From Dipteronia dyeriana (taxonomy: Eukaryota; Streptophyta; Magnoliopsida; Sapindales; Sapindaceae), in assembly GCA_032871835.1 (NCBI GenBank), contig CM065295.1:85057819-85121818 (forward strand): DNA of 64,000 nt, in the 5' to 3' direction. Below are positions 22,672 through 35,782 of the stretch, piece by piece (the stretch's first letter is position 1; each line of letters begins with the position of its first letter). Made by a program: the position numbers and the translations under genes. The notes under the pieces were generated by a model. That model was not told the origin of the DNA. It saw nothing but the letters and a program-made list of their open reading frames with translations, and made no database searches.

Positions 22672-25649
22672 TTGTTTTTGAAATTTTAGTTGGTTCATAT
22701 AGTATGAGAGCTAGTTAAGTGTAAAAATGAATGGAACTTTTGTAAATTATCACTCTTTAATATAAAAAATGGAAGATAATCCAGCTACATAGTTTAGATA
22801 AATGGAGTTGAACAAATCACATATACATTTTTCTAAAGAAAATTTGACTCTTACTACGTGTAGTAGAAATTATCAGGTCACGATTGTCTTGTGGGGAAAT
22901 CGATTTTCTGCGAATAATAACAAGTGAAGGCAAAAATATTTCAAGACATGTTGACTAGATAAGGACCATCACTTGTAGTGTTTTGTGACTTGTCAATGAG
23001 TTAGAATTGATATGCTAGCCATCTTATTGTCACATAACATATTCAAGGCGCTTGTTGTTTGCATCCGATAACTGGAATAAAAAAGTGTTTAGAAACTCAG
23101 CTTTAGTTTTTCCTTGGCTAGTGAAGAGAATCAAGAGATGCAATTTCCTGCTTCAAGTTCAAGTTATAGTGTTGACAAAGTTTTATTTTGATAACTTGTA
23201 ACTGTGAACATACTACACTCCACGAGAGATTGTGCAAATGCATCTCGCTTGCACAGTTTATCTTCGTTGAATATCAGCTTATAACATTTGTAAGTGTTAG
23301 GGTAATATGTAGGTCTAGGTGTGAAAATATAGGCAAATTTTATCGCAACTTTACTGTTGATAATAATCATAGATATAAAAAGCTCAATGTTGTTTTCAAA
23401 TAATCCTTAGAATGTCATCTAATCCTTTTTATATCCAATTTTTTAGGGAGAGTTATATCGCAAAGCTTATATAGAAAAGAAACTTCACTTTTTCCAAGAA
23501 AAGGATTGAACAACATAAAGTCAAACAGAGTGAAGTTTACTGTCCCCAGAAGTGACAATTCTTCAAACTCCAGTGGTACTAAAGATGACTCCTCTGATCA
23601 AACCAAGGTATGTATGAGCAACTATTAGTCTATTACTGAGCGCGCTTAACATTTTGCATATGAAGCGTCCACTCTTGTGAAGATTTCCAGTGTGGATTAT
23701 TCTTTTTCTTTAAAATGTATCGCAATTGAAAATATTTCAAAACGTCACAAAAGAGAAAAAAAAAAGAGATTTAGGTTTTCAATGTGTAATATTTTGCTTC
23801 CTCTGAATCTATATGTTAAAGCTTGTACCGAAGATGGTGTTATTGTTTTTAATTTGTCAACTAGTACCATAGTCCATATTTTCTCTTTTCCCTATGGCAG
23901 ACACCTTTTGGTTACTCAAGGAAGGATGTTTTATTGATCGGAGTTGGAATTACCCTCCTTGGCGTTGGCTTAAAAAGTGGATTAGAGGTACAGTACATTT
24001 CCTCACTTATCTTTTTGAACTACCATCAACCTTGATATGAGCTTGTTTTTACTTTGCAAGCAGGTTTATAGGCTCCTCTTGGAAATGATTAATTGTTACA
24101 TACTTGCATAGTTGCATGCATTTCAACAAGTAAGCCAAAATAGATTGTTTCTTTGACTAGTTGAAGAAGGCAAAAGCATATTTTATAACAATATCTGCCT
24201 GTTACATTTTCACTTTATCTTTCTATTGTAGCTATGAAATGCTGGTATTAAGCAGAGATAACATACATCTGATGGGAAACTGAGTAATATTATCATCTAA
24301 TTGTTTTAGTTGTGACGTGTTGCGCAGTTTGTTGGAGTTGATCCTTTGCAAGCAGGGAATGTTGTTCAGTTGGTAATCGTTTTGGGCCTTACATTTGGAT
24401 GGGTTGCTACATACATCTTTAGAGTCTCAAACAAGGAAATGACATATGCTCAACAATTACGTGACTATGAAAACAAAGTCATGGAGGTTTAGTTGATCTA
24501 TACCTTTTTTGAGCGTTAAATATTTATCATAATAGGTGCTTCTTGCTTGTTACCTCTTCATGCACAGTTTGTTAAAACAGGTTAATAAATTGACAAAGAA
24601 GTTTGTCAATTTAACATTATTCTTATGGGCAATTTTGGTCCAGCAATCCAACAGTTATTGAGATCTTAAGTTAAAAAAAGAAGAAGCATTCATAATGATG
24701 CAGGGACTCAGAGGCCCAATCCGGCTCAGAGGCCCATCAGGCTCAGAGGCAGCGCACTGCATGGCCGGGCATGGCCCACTGCTGCAGCTTAATGGATGAT
24801 AGTGGAAGGCTATCAAAGCATATCAAGGGTTCAAACCTTGGTATGATCAACCTCTGAGCGATGCCTGGGAACGGGCCTCAGGATGGGTTGGGGGTGCAGG
24901 TCTGCAGGCCTGATAAAGCAGTGGGCCATGCCCGGCCATGCAGTGCGCTGCCTCTGAGCCTGATGGGCCTCTGAGCCAGATTGGGCCTCTGAGTCCCTGC
25001 ATCACATAACCTCTCTATATCATCACATGTTAACCTAAATTGTTTAACACCTGCTTCTGTTTTCAAAAATCTTTAAATACCCTATTCTTAGTAAATTCTT
25101 CAATTTTCTTGGCGGGGTTGCGTTTCTTCATCATAAAATGATTTTTTTGTGGAAACTTGGTGTTAAAGCTGAAGTGATGGTTTATAGTTGTAAGTGTCTT
25201 GAAACGGATTTATGAAATTAGGCAGCGTTTCACAGAATGTTGTATCGTGTATGCGCTTTAGTTTGTTTATTAGAAAGCCCTTTTCTCAAACAAATCAAAT
25301 TTGATGTTACTTGATTTTGGTAGAAACTAGAATCAGTAAGGATACTCTTTCAAATTAAACAAATGTTGTTTTTATCATAGGCATGTCAATTTTTTTTTTC
25401 TTTCCTGTTATTCTTTCTACCGGAACACATGAAGCCTAGTGTCAATCTTCCTCCTCTTCTGATCTTACTGTTATCAGATTGTTTTTCAATTCTCCCACAA
25501 ATATGTGTTTTCACTAACACCCGATTGGTGCCTAATTCTGGTTTTGGCAGAAGCGGTTAGAGGGCTTGAGTGAAGCAGAGCTAGAAGCACTTCTTGAACA
25601 AGTTGAAGAAGAGAAGAGACGTCTAGCAAGTGGTGAGCAAGTTAATTGA
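22514..25649 (+). CDS. Plastid DUF3007 membrane protein
   Basis: Five exons, 22514-22607, 23447-23607, 23901-23987, 24328-24486 and 25551-25649, give 199 aa, all GT-AG. The N-terminal 80 residues are Ser/Asn/Arg-rich and acid-poor, fitting a chloroplast transit peptide. The conserved part follows: YSRKDVLLIGVGITLLGVGL (membrane segment 1), FVGVDPLQAGNVVQ, a second membrane segment (VIVLGLTFGWVATYIF), MTYAQQLRDYENKVMEKRLE and a Glu-rich coiled C-terminus. This order matches DUF3007 (PF11460), known from cyanobacteria and plastids. Function is not established; a thylakoid or envelope location is inferred. Intron 4 carries a large hairpin and intron 1 an (ATT)n tract. Confidence 0.88.
22624..22672. 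repeat. (TTA)n microsatellite in intron 1
   Basis: About 16 uninterrupted tta triplets start 16 bases after the 5' splice site of intron 1 of the DUF3007 gene. Confidence 0.95.
24697..25003. repeat. Foldback (hairpin) element in an intron
   Basis: The arms 24697-24783 and 24917-25003 are exact reverse complements except for one base (86 of 87) and are separated by a 133-base loop. The arms are GC-rich in an AT-rich intron and contain three copies of a ggctcagaggcccat-like unit. The loop includes gggttcaaaccttgg, which resembles a Pol III B-box. The transcript would form a very stable stem, so small-RNA production is possible. Foldback transposon or inverted duplication are both open. Confidence 0.9.
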
Positions 25650-27749
25650 AGGTCACTTGTTCTGTATTCTATTATCTATTTCAAATATAAGTTAAATACA
25701 GCAGAGTAGAAGTTTCTATGTACTTTTTCAGAAGAAAAAAAAGAGAGAAGTTTCTATGTACATAATTTACGAATACTATTCAAAGAATTTTGCCTCATTT
25801 CGACAGGCACAAGAACAAGAACATAACGTTAGAATCCAATTCTTTCATCGGTTTTTACATATGTGACTGTTTATGTGAAAGGAAATTTTCAAACTTCAAC
25901 GAAATAAGAGGTAGAAAATACAAATAGATAAACTGAGTCCTTATCAAGTGTGAATGTTTGCACTTTATTTTCTTATACAGATTCAAATTGTGAAATCAGG
26001 TCGTGGAATTGAACAAAAAATCACGTGGATGGTATGCACTTGATTCTTGATAGTTTTTTGGATAATTAGAAGGAAAATAATTTGACAATTGTGGTAAATT
26101 TCATTTGACTTCATAAGTATTTCTAGGATAAGCATTTCTAGGAAAGAATTGACAAGCTATTGGACATTTCATGTGAGATCCCACATAAATTCAATAATTG
26201 ATTTTGTAAGTGTTGAAGAATGCTTGTCCCTCCAAAAAAGAATCTGCATCATAGAGGAAATACAAACAAAGTGGTGAAGCAGCAAAAGTCCCTTTCTTCT
26301 TTTCATATGTTATTATTATGGCAAATTGCATGCATTACACTATCATAATATTCAACTTATGCAGTTAATTACACGAGACCCTCTATTGTTAGTCAAACTT
26401 TGTTAGAGTTAACAGAGGAATAGACACTGTCTTCTCCGTCCCTCTCATGGCCACCCTTGTCTAAAAAAAAAAAAACACTTTGGCCACATAACTTTTGTTT
26501 TGTTCTATTAGTAGTATAATGGTCCCTCCAACTAAAATATATGGCTCTGCCCTTAGTTTGAGATTGAGTTGGAGCCTTACTATACATATTTTATAAGCGC
26601 AGGTGATAATGTCCAGAGTTTTCTTTATGACGTGAAACTAGATAATTAGATCGTCTTGACGTATATTTTTTTTTTATTGAACGTAAATTTAGTTTTTGAT
26701 ATTAACACGTTTTTAATTTATTAAATATTAGATTTTAAATAAATAAATATCATATTCACTCTTGGTGTGTATCTTTCCTTGTACTTGCAATCTATATAAA
26801 AAAAATGAATAAAAAATAACAAAATTCAGTCTTGGTTTCAATGTTAAGGACACAAAATTGTAATAAATAAATTATATTTATTCTCAACATATTAATATAT
26901 TATTGCATAGCTTTATTTTCATTCACTTTTTTTTGAAAGAATTTTTTAGGAGGAATTTATTCACCATTTCAATTGTTAAAAGCAAGGGACATGAGTATAT
27001 TATCTCTCAATAGAACTGGCAGTAGAATACCTCCCAAGTCCCGATCTATAAACGGTGAAGGATTTAAATTCCATGACAGTAGTGTACCTGACTATCCATA
27101 AATGGTGAAGGATTTAAATTCTATTATACATATTTTACATCTAGGTTATAGAAGTAGTTATATCTAATTATGGAGATAGATATTCGGACCATATTTGATC
27201 TCGATAAATTCTGATAGTCATATTATTATATTTGTATTTTCATTTTTCAATAAGGAAAGGATGAATGGAGAATTTCAAATTTTAAAAAAATTATGAAAAA
27301 AAAAGGTGTAAATAAGTAAGTAAATAACTAAATATCCAAACGGGGATAATTTACCGCGACGTCCGGGTGGGACCCGAGATCACCTGAACCGGAACAAACA
27401 AACGTGTCCCCGGGACCCACCACTCTACGGCATGTAAACCACGTGTCACCTGTCAATTTTTTTTAAAGAAAATTTCTTTCTTTCGAGGAAAAATAACACC
27501 GATTTTTTTTTTTTTTTTTTTTTTTTTTACAGCGACTAATCCAATCATTAGACCCGGAATTAACAAAAAGAAAATTTCATACGTCTCCATGTTCGATTTC
27601 TGTTCTCTTCTCTATTAAAAAACTTCCGTTTTTTTTTCTTGGATTAATCAAACTCATATATCTGATTGATTCGATATCATTTTTTTTGGAAGCATTTAAT
27701 TAATTACTATTTATAATTTATAAATGCGAATATTATCATCATTTTATTA
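25650..27749. other. Intergenic spacer and promoter of the LRR gene
   Basis: The words ggtgaaggatttaaattc occur twice near 27052-27072 and 27101-27121. A GC-richer promoter-like patch at about 27350-27450 contains a G-box. Poly-T tracts at about 27501-27530 follow. No gene is seen. Confidence 0.5.
27440..27445. promoter_or_regulatory. G-box / ABRE-like element
   Basis: A perfect CACGTG, in the context ccacgtgtcacc, lies 305 bases upstream of the ATG of the LRR gene. This core binds bZIP and bHLH factors. Its use here is not shown. Confidence 0.4.
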
Positions 27750-30700
27750 ATGGCGATCGTTACCGGAGATCGGTACCTGGAAAAGCTCGCGAAGTTCGTT
27801 GATGAGCAGGCTGGTCCGCTGATAGAAGGATCCGTTGTGTTGAAGCTCAACGCGGCGGGCCTCCACTACGTCCAATCGAGGCTCGAGGCGCTGCGCGAGC
27901 TCGAATGCCTGCTCACCGGCGCGCCTGTCGACTACCTCCGTGCATACGTCTCCGACCTTGGCGACCACCGCGCCCTCGAGCAGCTCCGCCGGATCCTGCG
28001 GCTCCTCACCTCGCTCAAGGTATTCTCGGCGCTGCCACCGCCGGTGCGTGACCCAACTCCCCTCTCGCTGCTTCCTTTCGTGAGATTGAAGGTCCTGGAG
28101 CTCAGAGGATGCGATTTGTCCACGTCAGCGGCCAAAGGCTTGCTCGAGCTGAGACACACTTTGGAAAAGATTATTTGTCACAATTCCACTGTCAGTTGCT
28201 TTTTATTTTTCAACTTCTTAATTTTTTTTTTCATTTTTTTTCGTTGTTGAGTGGTGTTTGCTAGTAGAAATTAATAGAATTCAATTTACAATTTAGGATG
28301 CGCTACGGCATGTGTTTGCGAGTAGGATAGCTGAAATAAAGGACTCGCCCCAGTGGAATCGGTTGTCCTTTGTTTCGTGTGCGCGTAATCGCTTGGTTTT
28401 GATGGACGAGTCATTGCAGCTTCTTCCTGCTGTTGAAACTCTTGATTTGAGTCGAAACAAGTTTGCGAAGGTGGATAACCTTAGGAAATGTACCAAATTG
28501 AAGTACCTGGATCTTGGGTTCAACCACCTCAGAACAGTTGCAGCTTTTAGTGAGGTAGGAGATTGATTGTTTTTGGATTTGTGATGATGCATATGTTTGT
28601 TTGAATGTGTTTTTTTATTGTTAATTGCTTGACAAAAGATAGCTCGTAAGGGTAATGGAATTATCTGTGAGGCTAGCAAATGGGGTGCTGAATTGGCTGC
28701 TGCTTGAGAAGTATGGAAGGAGATCAAGTTTGAATTTGAAGCAATGGATACTTTGTAATCCAGTGATTAAAGTTTGGTTTATTAGTTGAATAGCAATTAA
28801 ACTCGGCCCAATCTTTTACTAAAAGGATTGAGCCAAACCCAACGAATTTATTGTATAGATTTTGGATACTACATATTTATCTAGATAAATAAGATCTTAA
28901 ATACAAAATAGAAGACTAAACACAACTCTTTCTATTGCTGTGTTGGGTCCACAATTAATCCTATGGGCCATTAGGATTGGTTTCTTCTTTTGATACCGTA
29001 GTTTCTTCATGGATCGAGCCAAGTATCACAACTTCTTCTACCCATCCTATATATTGTCCGTTTAGTTCCGTGTTCGAATATAAACAATGATATACATTTG
29101 GTATGTTTCTGTCTCTAGTGTTTAGTCCTAGATTTGTGTCAGAATTTATTAAAGATTAGAGTCATAGATGAAGATACACAGTCATTGTTCATTAATAAAT
29201 GGGGCTATGTTAAATAATTATTATATTTCCATTTTTGAGTGCTTAGTCAGTTTTTGCTTATTGATCAAATAAAGGTTAGTGGTGCTATATATATAAAACA
29301 AGGTACACTCAAATACATTGGGCTGAGCTCATTAATAACTTGAATAGCAACAGAATGAGCATAAATCTGATCTAAACTTTAATATTGTTGTTAAAACTGA
29401 CTTGAGTTTGGATGGATTCACACTATTAAACATAACAGAATACTGTTGATACTCTTAAGCTGATGGTTTTGGTTCAACAGAGAGATTGAGTGCACATGAT
29501 TTGGTTCAAAATAGAAGAGAGAGCTTGGGCAAACTGTGAATCACTATAATAAGTTGGCTCGAAATCATAATAATTTTGTTTTTCGTACTGAATATATATA
29601 TAAACACTCTTCTATAAGAATCTTTTCTGAGGCCATGAAGCTAGTTCCACCCCTGAAGAGAGCATTCGCGACTGAATACGATGCTGGATGTGCCAGGCTG
29701 TTTCTACTGTTGTATAGATAGTTTCCTTCAAGAACAATTTTTTTCCTTGTAGGGTTTAGGTTGCTATTTCTAGATCATTGCTTCTTTCTAGTAGTGTGTA
29801 TTGCTATCATTAAATTTCATTTCCCTTTTATCATACATCTCTTAGGGTGTGGCTTTGGTAATTTATTTTTGTTTTGATGTTAGGATTTTGTCACGGTTTT
29901 GACATTCAATGCCTACAGTTGAATTTGTATAAAATTTTCATGTGTATTAAAGATAAAATTGTAGAGCACAATCACACGTGATCTATGTCAACCCTCCAGC
30001 AACGTAGAGTGATCGTAATGCATTGTCATTTTGCCAGCCCAATGCACTTGAAGCCATGAGTAAAAGCTAACATTCACAAACCACAAGGATCTGGGCTTCG
30101 CAATTAGTTTTCTGGTGATGCTCTGGTCAGACTTCTAAGATGGAGGAAAACATTCTGTGAAATGCATGATATGGAGTTCGAGGACTTTTCTAGTATCAGA
30201 TGTGGAGCCTGGCATAGAAAATAGTTGTCTTAGGCAGCTGCTATATTGATATATTATCATTTATAAAGATAAACATAATGTATTCACTAAAATAATTTTT
30301 TGTTTTAAGAATTTATGTATCAATATTCTTTCAGGAAAGTCACTGAACTGATTTTTTATGGAGTGCTATATTCTATATTTAAATTCCCAGATGTTTGCCC
30401 TTTTGCTGCTAATCTTTTGTTTAGGAATTGGCTCTGGACCCATACACCCATGTTGTTGGATTATGCAGGTCTCTTGCCATATTGTTAAACTTGTTTTGAG
30501 GAACAATGCTCTAACTACATTGCGTGGGATTGAGCATTTGAAGTCACTTGAAGGCCTTGATATTTCCTACAATATTATTTCCAATTTTTCAGAATTAGAG
30601 TTCCTTGCAGGCCTTCCATCTTTACGGAGCTTGTGGTTGGAAGGAAATCCGTTATGTTGTTCTAGTTGGTATCGAGCGCAAGTATTCAGCTATTTCACTC

Positions 30701-33700
30701 ATCCAGATAAAGTAAGGCGTGGTTGATACATACTTTTTTCATTTTTCTTTCTGGCTACGTTGTTGTTACTTTTGCAATGTTCAAATCTGCATCCTACAAT
30801 CATGTTTGGGGGTTCTTTATACACTACGTTGTTCTCAGGGTCTATCTGAAAATTGTATCATCAAATCATGATATTTGAAGCCTGGGTTACTTAAACATTG
30901 CCCTTATTTCATAGTTTTGCAAACTTATATTTGTTTTATGTTCTGTGCCCAACTAGTTGAAGTTAGATGGCAAGGAAATCAGCACAAGAGAACTTTGGCA
31001 GATGCAAATTATAATTGCTAGCCGACAGAAGCGACCGGCAAGCTTTGGATTTTATTCTCCTGCAATAAATGATGCTGATGGAGATGGGAGTAGACACACA
31101 AAAAGGGTATGTGATATTAATTGGGAGTACTCCACATCAAGTAATATGTTGGTACTCTACATATATGTATATATACATGTAAAATTTACGCTCACGATTC
31201 TGGTACTAGGGCCTGCTGGTGGGTTGGAAGTGCTTGATAGTTGCCTTTGAGAGTTTTTAAAGTGCAACTGCCCAAATCAGTTTCTCCTTTGTTAGCATTG
31301 ACCTAGATGTTTGTAAAGTCTCATGGTTTTACTTCTTGCAGAAAAAGGTTTCTCGTCTTGCTTCTATTGAGAGTGAAGAGGAGAGCACTTATATTGGTTC
31401 TGACCGAGAGTCCATGTCATGTGATAACGAAATTCAAAACAAAGAGGAGACTTTCGTATCTGATGATGATACTGAAATAGTTGATTTGATGACTAGGGTT
31501 GAGAATATGAAGAAAGGGCGATCTGTTCTTTGGTTGCGCGAAGTTAAGGAATGGATGGATCATGCTTCTGAGAATCATTTGAGTGGCAGTAATTATGATG
31601 GGACTACATTGCATCCAGGGAAGGGAACTTATATGAAAGATAAGCATGTTGCTGAAAGTTCAAGATATGTCTCAGACTCCCTTCCAGCTTCAGGAGATGA
31701 GAGTAGTACAATCATTTTAGAATCTGATAATTCCTTCGCTGATATGTCAAGTGGCTTACACATCCCTCGATATTTTGATCATGTTGGTCCCTTGGGGCAT
31801 ACTGGTGGGGTCTGTCTACCAGCGATGGGGAGAATGGATTTCAGACAAGAGCGTCAAAATGCTTATTCACTTGAAAGTGCTGGCGGCTTTTTTGTGCGGG
31901 CCAAAAGCTCACATGCTGATACCCTAGCTACTGGAAGTCATAGGATGGTTGAAAATGTTAGTAACTCACCATTGACTACAATAGATGATATCACGGATTC
32001 CCATTCATGCTCTGCTTTCCCTGGATCTCCTCCTCATTATCAAGAGGACATTCTGCAGCGTCGTCAAAATTTAGTGGAAGAAATTTTGCAGTTGTCTGCG
32101 GAGTCCTATTCTGTGGCATCAACTGATAGCAATACTAGCTCTAGTGACGATGACTTCTGCAAATCTGGGCCATCAATGCCTGAAGTTGACCAGTCGCTTG
32201 ACCATGAATGTGTGACTAGGAGTGTCGAAGGACTTTCTTTGTCTAACCTTTTTGAGGATAATATGTACGACCAAATAGGTGAAAATGGCACAAGCAATGA
32301 TTTCTCTACTGGTGCTCATGACAGCGAAATTGCACATTTTGTTGACCAAGAGACTGACTGGTTGGAAAAGAAAAAAAGAAAGAAACATAGAAGAAGAGTT
32401 ATTTCACTGTCGGAGGAGAAGAATATGGTTGGCACGACAGAAACATCTCATAAATCAAATGGCAATTTGGGTATTGGTGGATCTGATGTGGAAGTTGAGC
32501 AAGGGAAGCCAAATTTTGGTTGGAATGATCACCAGAGACTTATTGATGAGAAACATACCTGGGAAAATGCAATTACAACCCCTTTAATTGAGAACGGTGG
32601 AGGATGTTCTGTGTCAAAATCATCTCCGATGAGAGATGATTTTGTTGAACACTACTTCAATGAAAATGTAGCAGATTCCAGAAGTCATGAAACTTGTAGT
32701 CAGTATATGTTTTGCTGTGTACTTGAGCAAGAATCCGTGTACAGGGAAAGGTAATTTACTGTGAAATGTTAATCAGGTTGGGGATCTGCTATTTTTTTAT
32801 CAGCATTGAGAAACGGAAGAAATAAAAATCTCTCTTTTGATGCTTTAATTAGAAACATTTGGTGATTGTGCTTTTTTAGTATTATGGAAGAGTGTTGATA
32901 TTTTTGCTAGGACTTTTTTCATGAGAGGTCATATTGTTCATATTTTATTTACGTGTCAAGCCTCCTTGTGGTGGTTTTATTTTCCTTCACAAATGTCCTG
33001 TTATATTACGGTTTCCTAAAAAAATAAATTATATTTTCCAGTGTTCATTCTTGAGAGGTTTTCACATGTCTCTTGCATTTGATTGTCGATAACACATTGC
33101 ACTTTAATTGGAAAATATTTATTTCAGTTTCTTTTTTCTATGAAATTGGCATTTTATGCCATTCTGAAGTTTTTGATTGTTTGAGTTCTATGACATCATT
33201 CTATATCTAAACTCTGCTAGTAGATGCAATATTTTGTATTGAACTCATTTTCATTATGCAAATCAATCACATCATTTCAATGGACTTTTCTGGACATTTT
33301 TCATGCCATCACTTTACTGACTATAATTAATTGTACCAGCTACAGCAAATTTAATTAGTAATATTTGGAAGTTCTATGTGCAATCTTCTGAGTCTCTCAG
33401 TCTCTTTCCTCTTTTTTGAACTTTTTTTTTTCCCATATGCAGAGAAGTAGCTCTTCTACGTAGCAGTGAGAACAAGTTATACGTGCTGCTCTTAGATGTC
33501 ACATTTGATGGATCAGGTTTGTTATGAAGTCCTATCTGATGGCAAACTTTATGATTTTGTTCCTGATGTTTATAATTTGGGTGTTTCCCATGCTGGCGGT
33601 TGAACATAGTTCTTTACTGAAGTTACATCAATCAAATGGTGTTTTCCAGGAACAATCCTAAGTTTACTGGGTTGCCATAAGATTGAAGATGTTCGAGAGG

Positions 33701-35782
33701 TTTTAGTTGGTCTTGGACTCCAGGTTGTGAGGTAAGTAATATCTGGTACTTTCAGTTTTAAAGAACTGATCACATCTCTAAATCTAATTGCTTTTTGATA
33801 TTGTTGGGTTAGGGTGTCTACTGAGGCAGGTGCAACATACCTGTTTATAACAAGGAGTATTGAGAGTTCAAGGCAACTACTCTGTACATTGCAAGTTGTT
33901 GAATCATTTTCAACTGATAAATGTATTTTAAGAAGGTAATTTATCCATTCCCTTGCACATATAAACATGAAACTCTACAATGTTTGTTGCGTCTCTATAC
34001 ACATTTCTGTAGCTTTTGTCTACTTAGATTTGGATTCATTTAACTGCCCAACAGTTATACATGGTTTGTTTCTTTGTTATGATAGACTCGGGTTTTGGAA
34101 ATTTAAATGGCAGTTTGGAGCATGTTCAGGTTGAGTTATTTGAGAAACAAGTATGTGGAACTTCAAAACTGAGCATATTTCAATATTCCATGGTACTGTT
34201 TTGGCGCAGTGACAATGAAGGTATGCTTAGAATCAGTTCACCTAAATTATGATTATAATTTGGTATGACAGTATCAAAACCTACTTTTTCTACAAAAATT
34301 CTGTAACAATTTGTTGGTCATTGGTTGTTGCATCCTTACACTAAACGGCTGATATTATATCTTACAGAATTTCTTTTTCCGTTTCTTTTTGTCTGTAATA
34401 TTGCAAAGTAAAGTTGATGCCATAATAAGCATTTCAAGGAAATAGAAAAAAAAATTGATAAAAAATTTCAGTGGTAGAGCTAGAGCCATGAATTTCTCTA
34501 GCAGGGGTAAACCATAGCAATAAATAATAGGAATATTAACTTTTTGGTTTTGAGGGAGGGAACTTTGAGATATTTAATTTATCTTGTGGGAGTAATTAAG
34601 GTATCTTACCTGATGATTTTCTGTTTTAAAGTTGAGTGTGGCCCACTGCCCTTTGAAATATTAGCGAACTATTAGATAATACAGAGTGAGGTTGAATTGT
34701 GCTTGATCTAAAAGCTATTCTTATGACCCAATAAATTTTGTTTGGCCTCAAATCCACTGCCGAAGATCACATTTTAGATATGTTAACTGTTTGATCCATA
34801 TATAAACTGGTAATTTTTTGACCATGTATGTGATATGCATTTTGCAACAATGCAAAGTTTAGTTCTAATGGTTTGGTACTCTGAGCATATATTGATCAAA
34901 CTCAGGTATCATTTTTTACAACTTGTGGTATGTCCATTATTGGAAGGACTGCAATTAATCCCTGATTAATTGTAAACATTCTCCTGATAAAAATTAAAAA
35001 GAAAAAGAACTGTAAGCATTCTGCTGAATGCCTGAAAGTGTGTTTAAACATATGCTAGTCAAATCTTGCCTTGTACACTTTCTTGCTGCATATCTATTAT
35101 AAATATGCTTTGGTGCACATGTTTGATTTTCTGCTCCAGTAAATTTTCTGAAGAGAAGATTGCTATAGTTCTTTAGTATTTTTATAATTTTCTACTTTCA
35201 CAACTATGTATTCTTTGTATTTTCTAATATTTGAATTTCTTTACTTGCAAACTGAGCAGAGGGTTCATGGCTTTCAAGATCACTGTTTCTAATCGGAGGT
35301 CATGTGCTTGTATGTGTCGAAGACCTTATGCAGTTCAGCTCTCTTTCAGTAGAGGCGTCTTCCCCTCCATATTACTCGCTTGATTCATGTTGCTCCATCA
35401 ATGATGTTACTGAGATGGTAACTTAAAGTTTTTACCTACATTTATCAGTGGAGGATGTTTTTCTAAAGCCATCTTTTTTCTTCACAAAATTCATCATTTT
35501 GGTTGACTAGATTTATTGAATATGAGACACATGTTAACTCTAATCCAGGTCATTGAAGCTGGGGAGAGTTCGTGTTTGACGTTAACTGTTGAATATGCTA
35601 CATCGGAATTCTGCTCCTCAGCAGAAGTTGCAGCAATTAGTAAGGAAAAGACATGTGCAGGTTCTCTTATGTGGAAAATTAAGTGGTTTTCAGAATATGG
35701 TCTGGTAAATTTTGTGGCATTATTGAAGGCAATGCATACAGGGAAAACCGCATCTCCTTTGGCCGTTAGACGTATATCATGA
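27750..35782 (+). CDS. LRR protein resembling STK11-interacting protein (LIP1)
   Basis: Eleven exons give 1092 aa: 27750-28190, 28297-28554, 30469-30711, 30957-31106, 31342-32750, 33443-33516, 33650-33731, 33813-33935, 34114-34220, 35260-35417 and 35549-35782. All introns are GT-AG and phases agree. The N-terminus (MAIVTGDRYLEKLAKFVDEQ) matches the LIP1 N-terminal domain. Leucine-rich repeats run about 115-305 (VETLDLSRNKF, KLKYLDLGFNHL, VKLVLRNNAL, LEGLDISYNII, LRSLWLEGNPL). A long acidic, Ser-rich linker holds a basic cluster (KKKRKKHRRR, near 705). The conserved C-terminal 250 residues may form a PH-like fold, as in human STK11IP of similar length. Plant relatives are often labelled 'outer arm dynein light chain', which is misleading. 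The plant role is unknown; scaffold or trafficking is inference. Confidence 0.87.

Noticed and set aside
24878..25066. Minus-strand ORF of 62 aa
   Set aside because: It runs through the right arm of the hairpin in the DUF3007 intron; openness comes from GC-rich repeat sequence.
34055..34113. Upstream acceptor for exon 9 of the LRR gene (after cccaacag)
   Set aside because: It breaks the phase from exon 8 and meets a stop; the acceptor at 34113 restores the family-like LRSLEHVQ junction.
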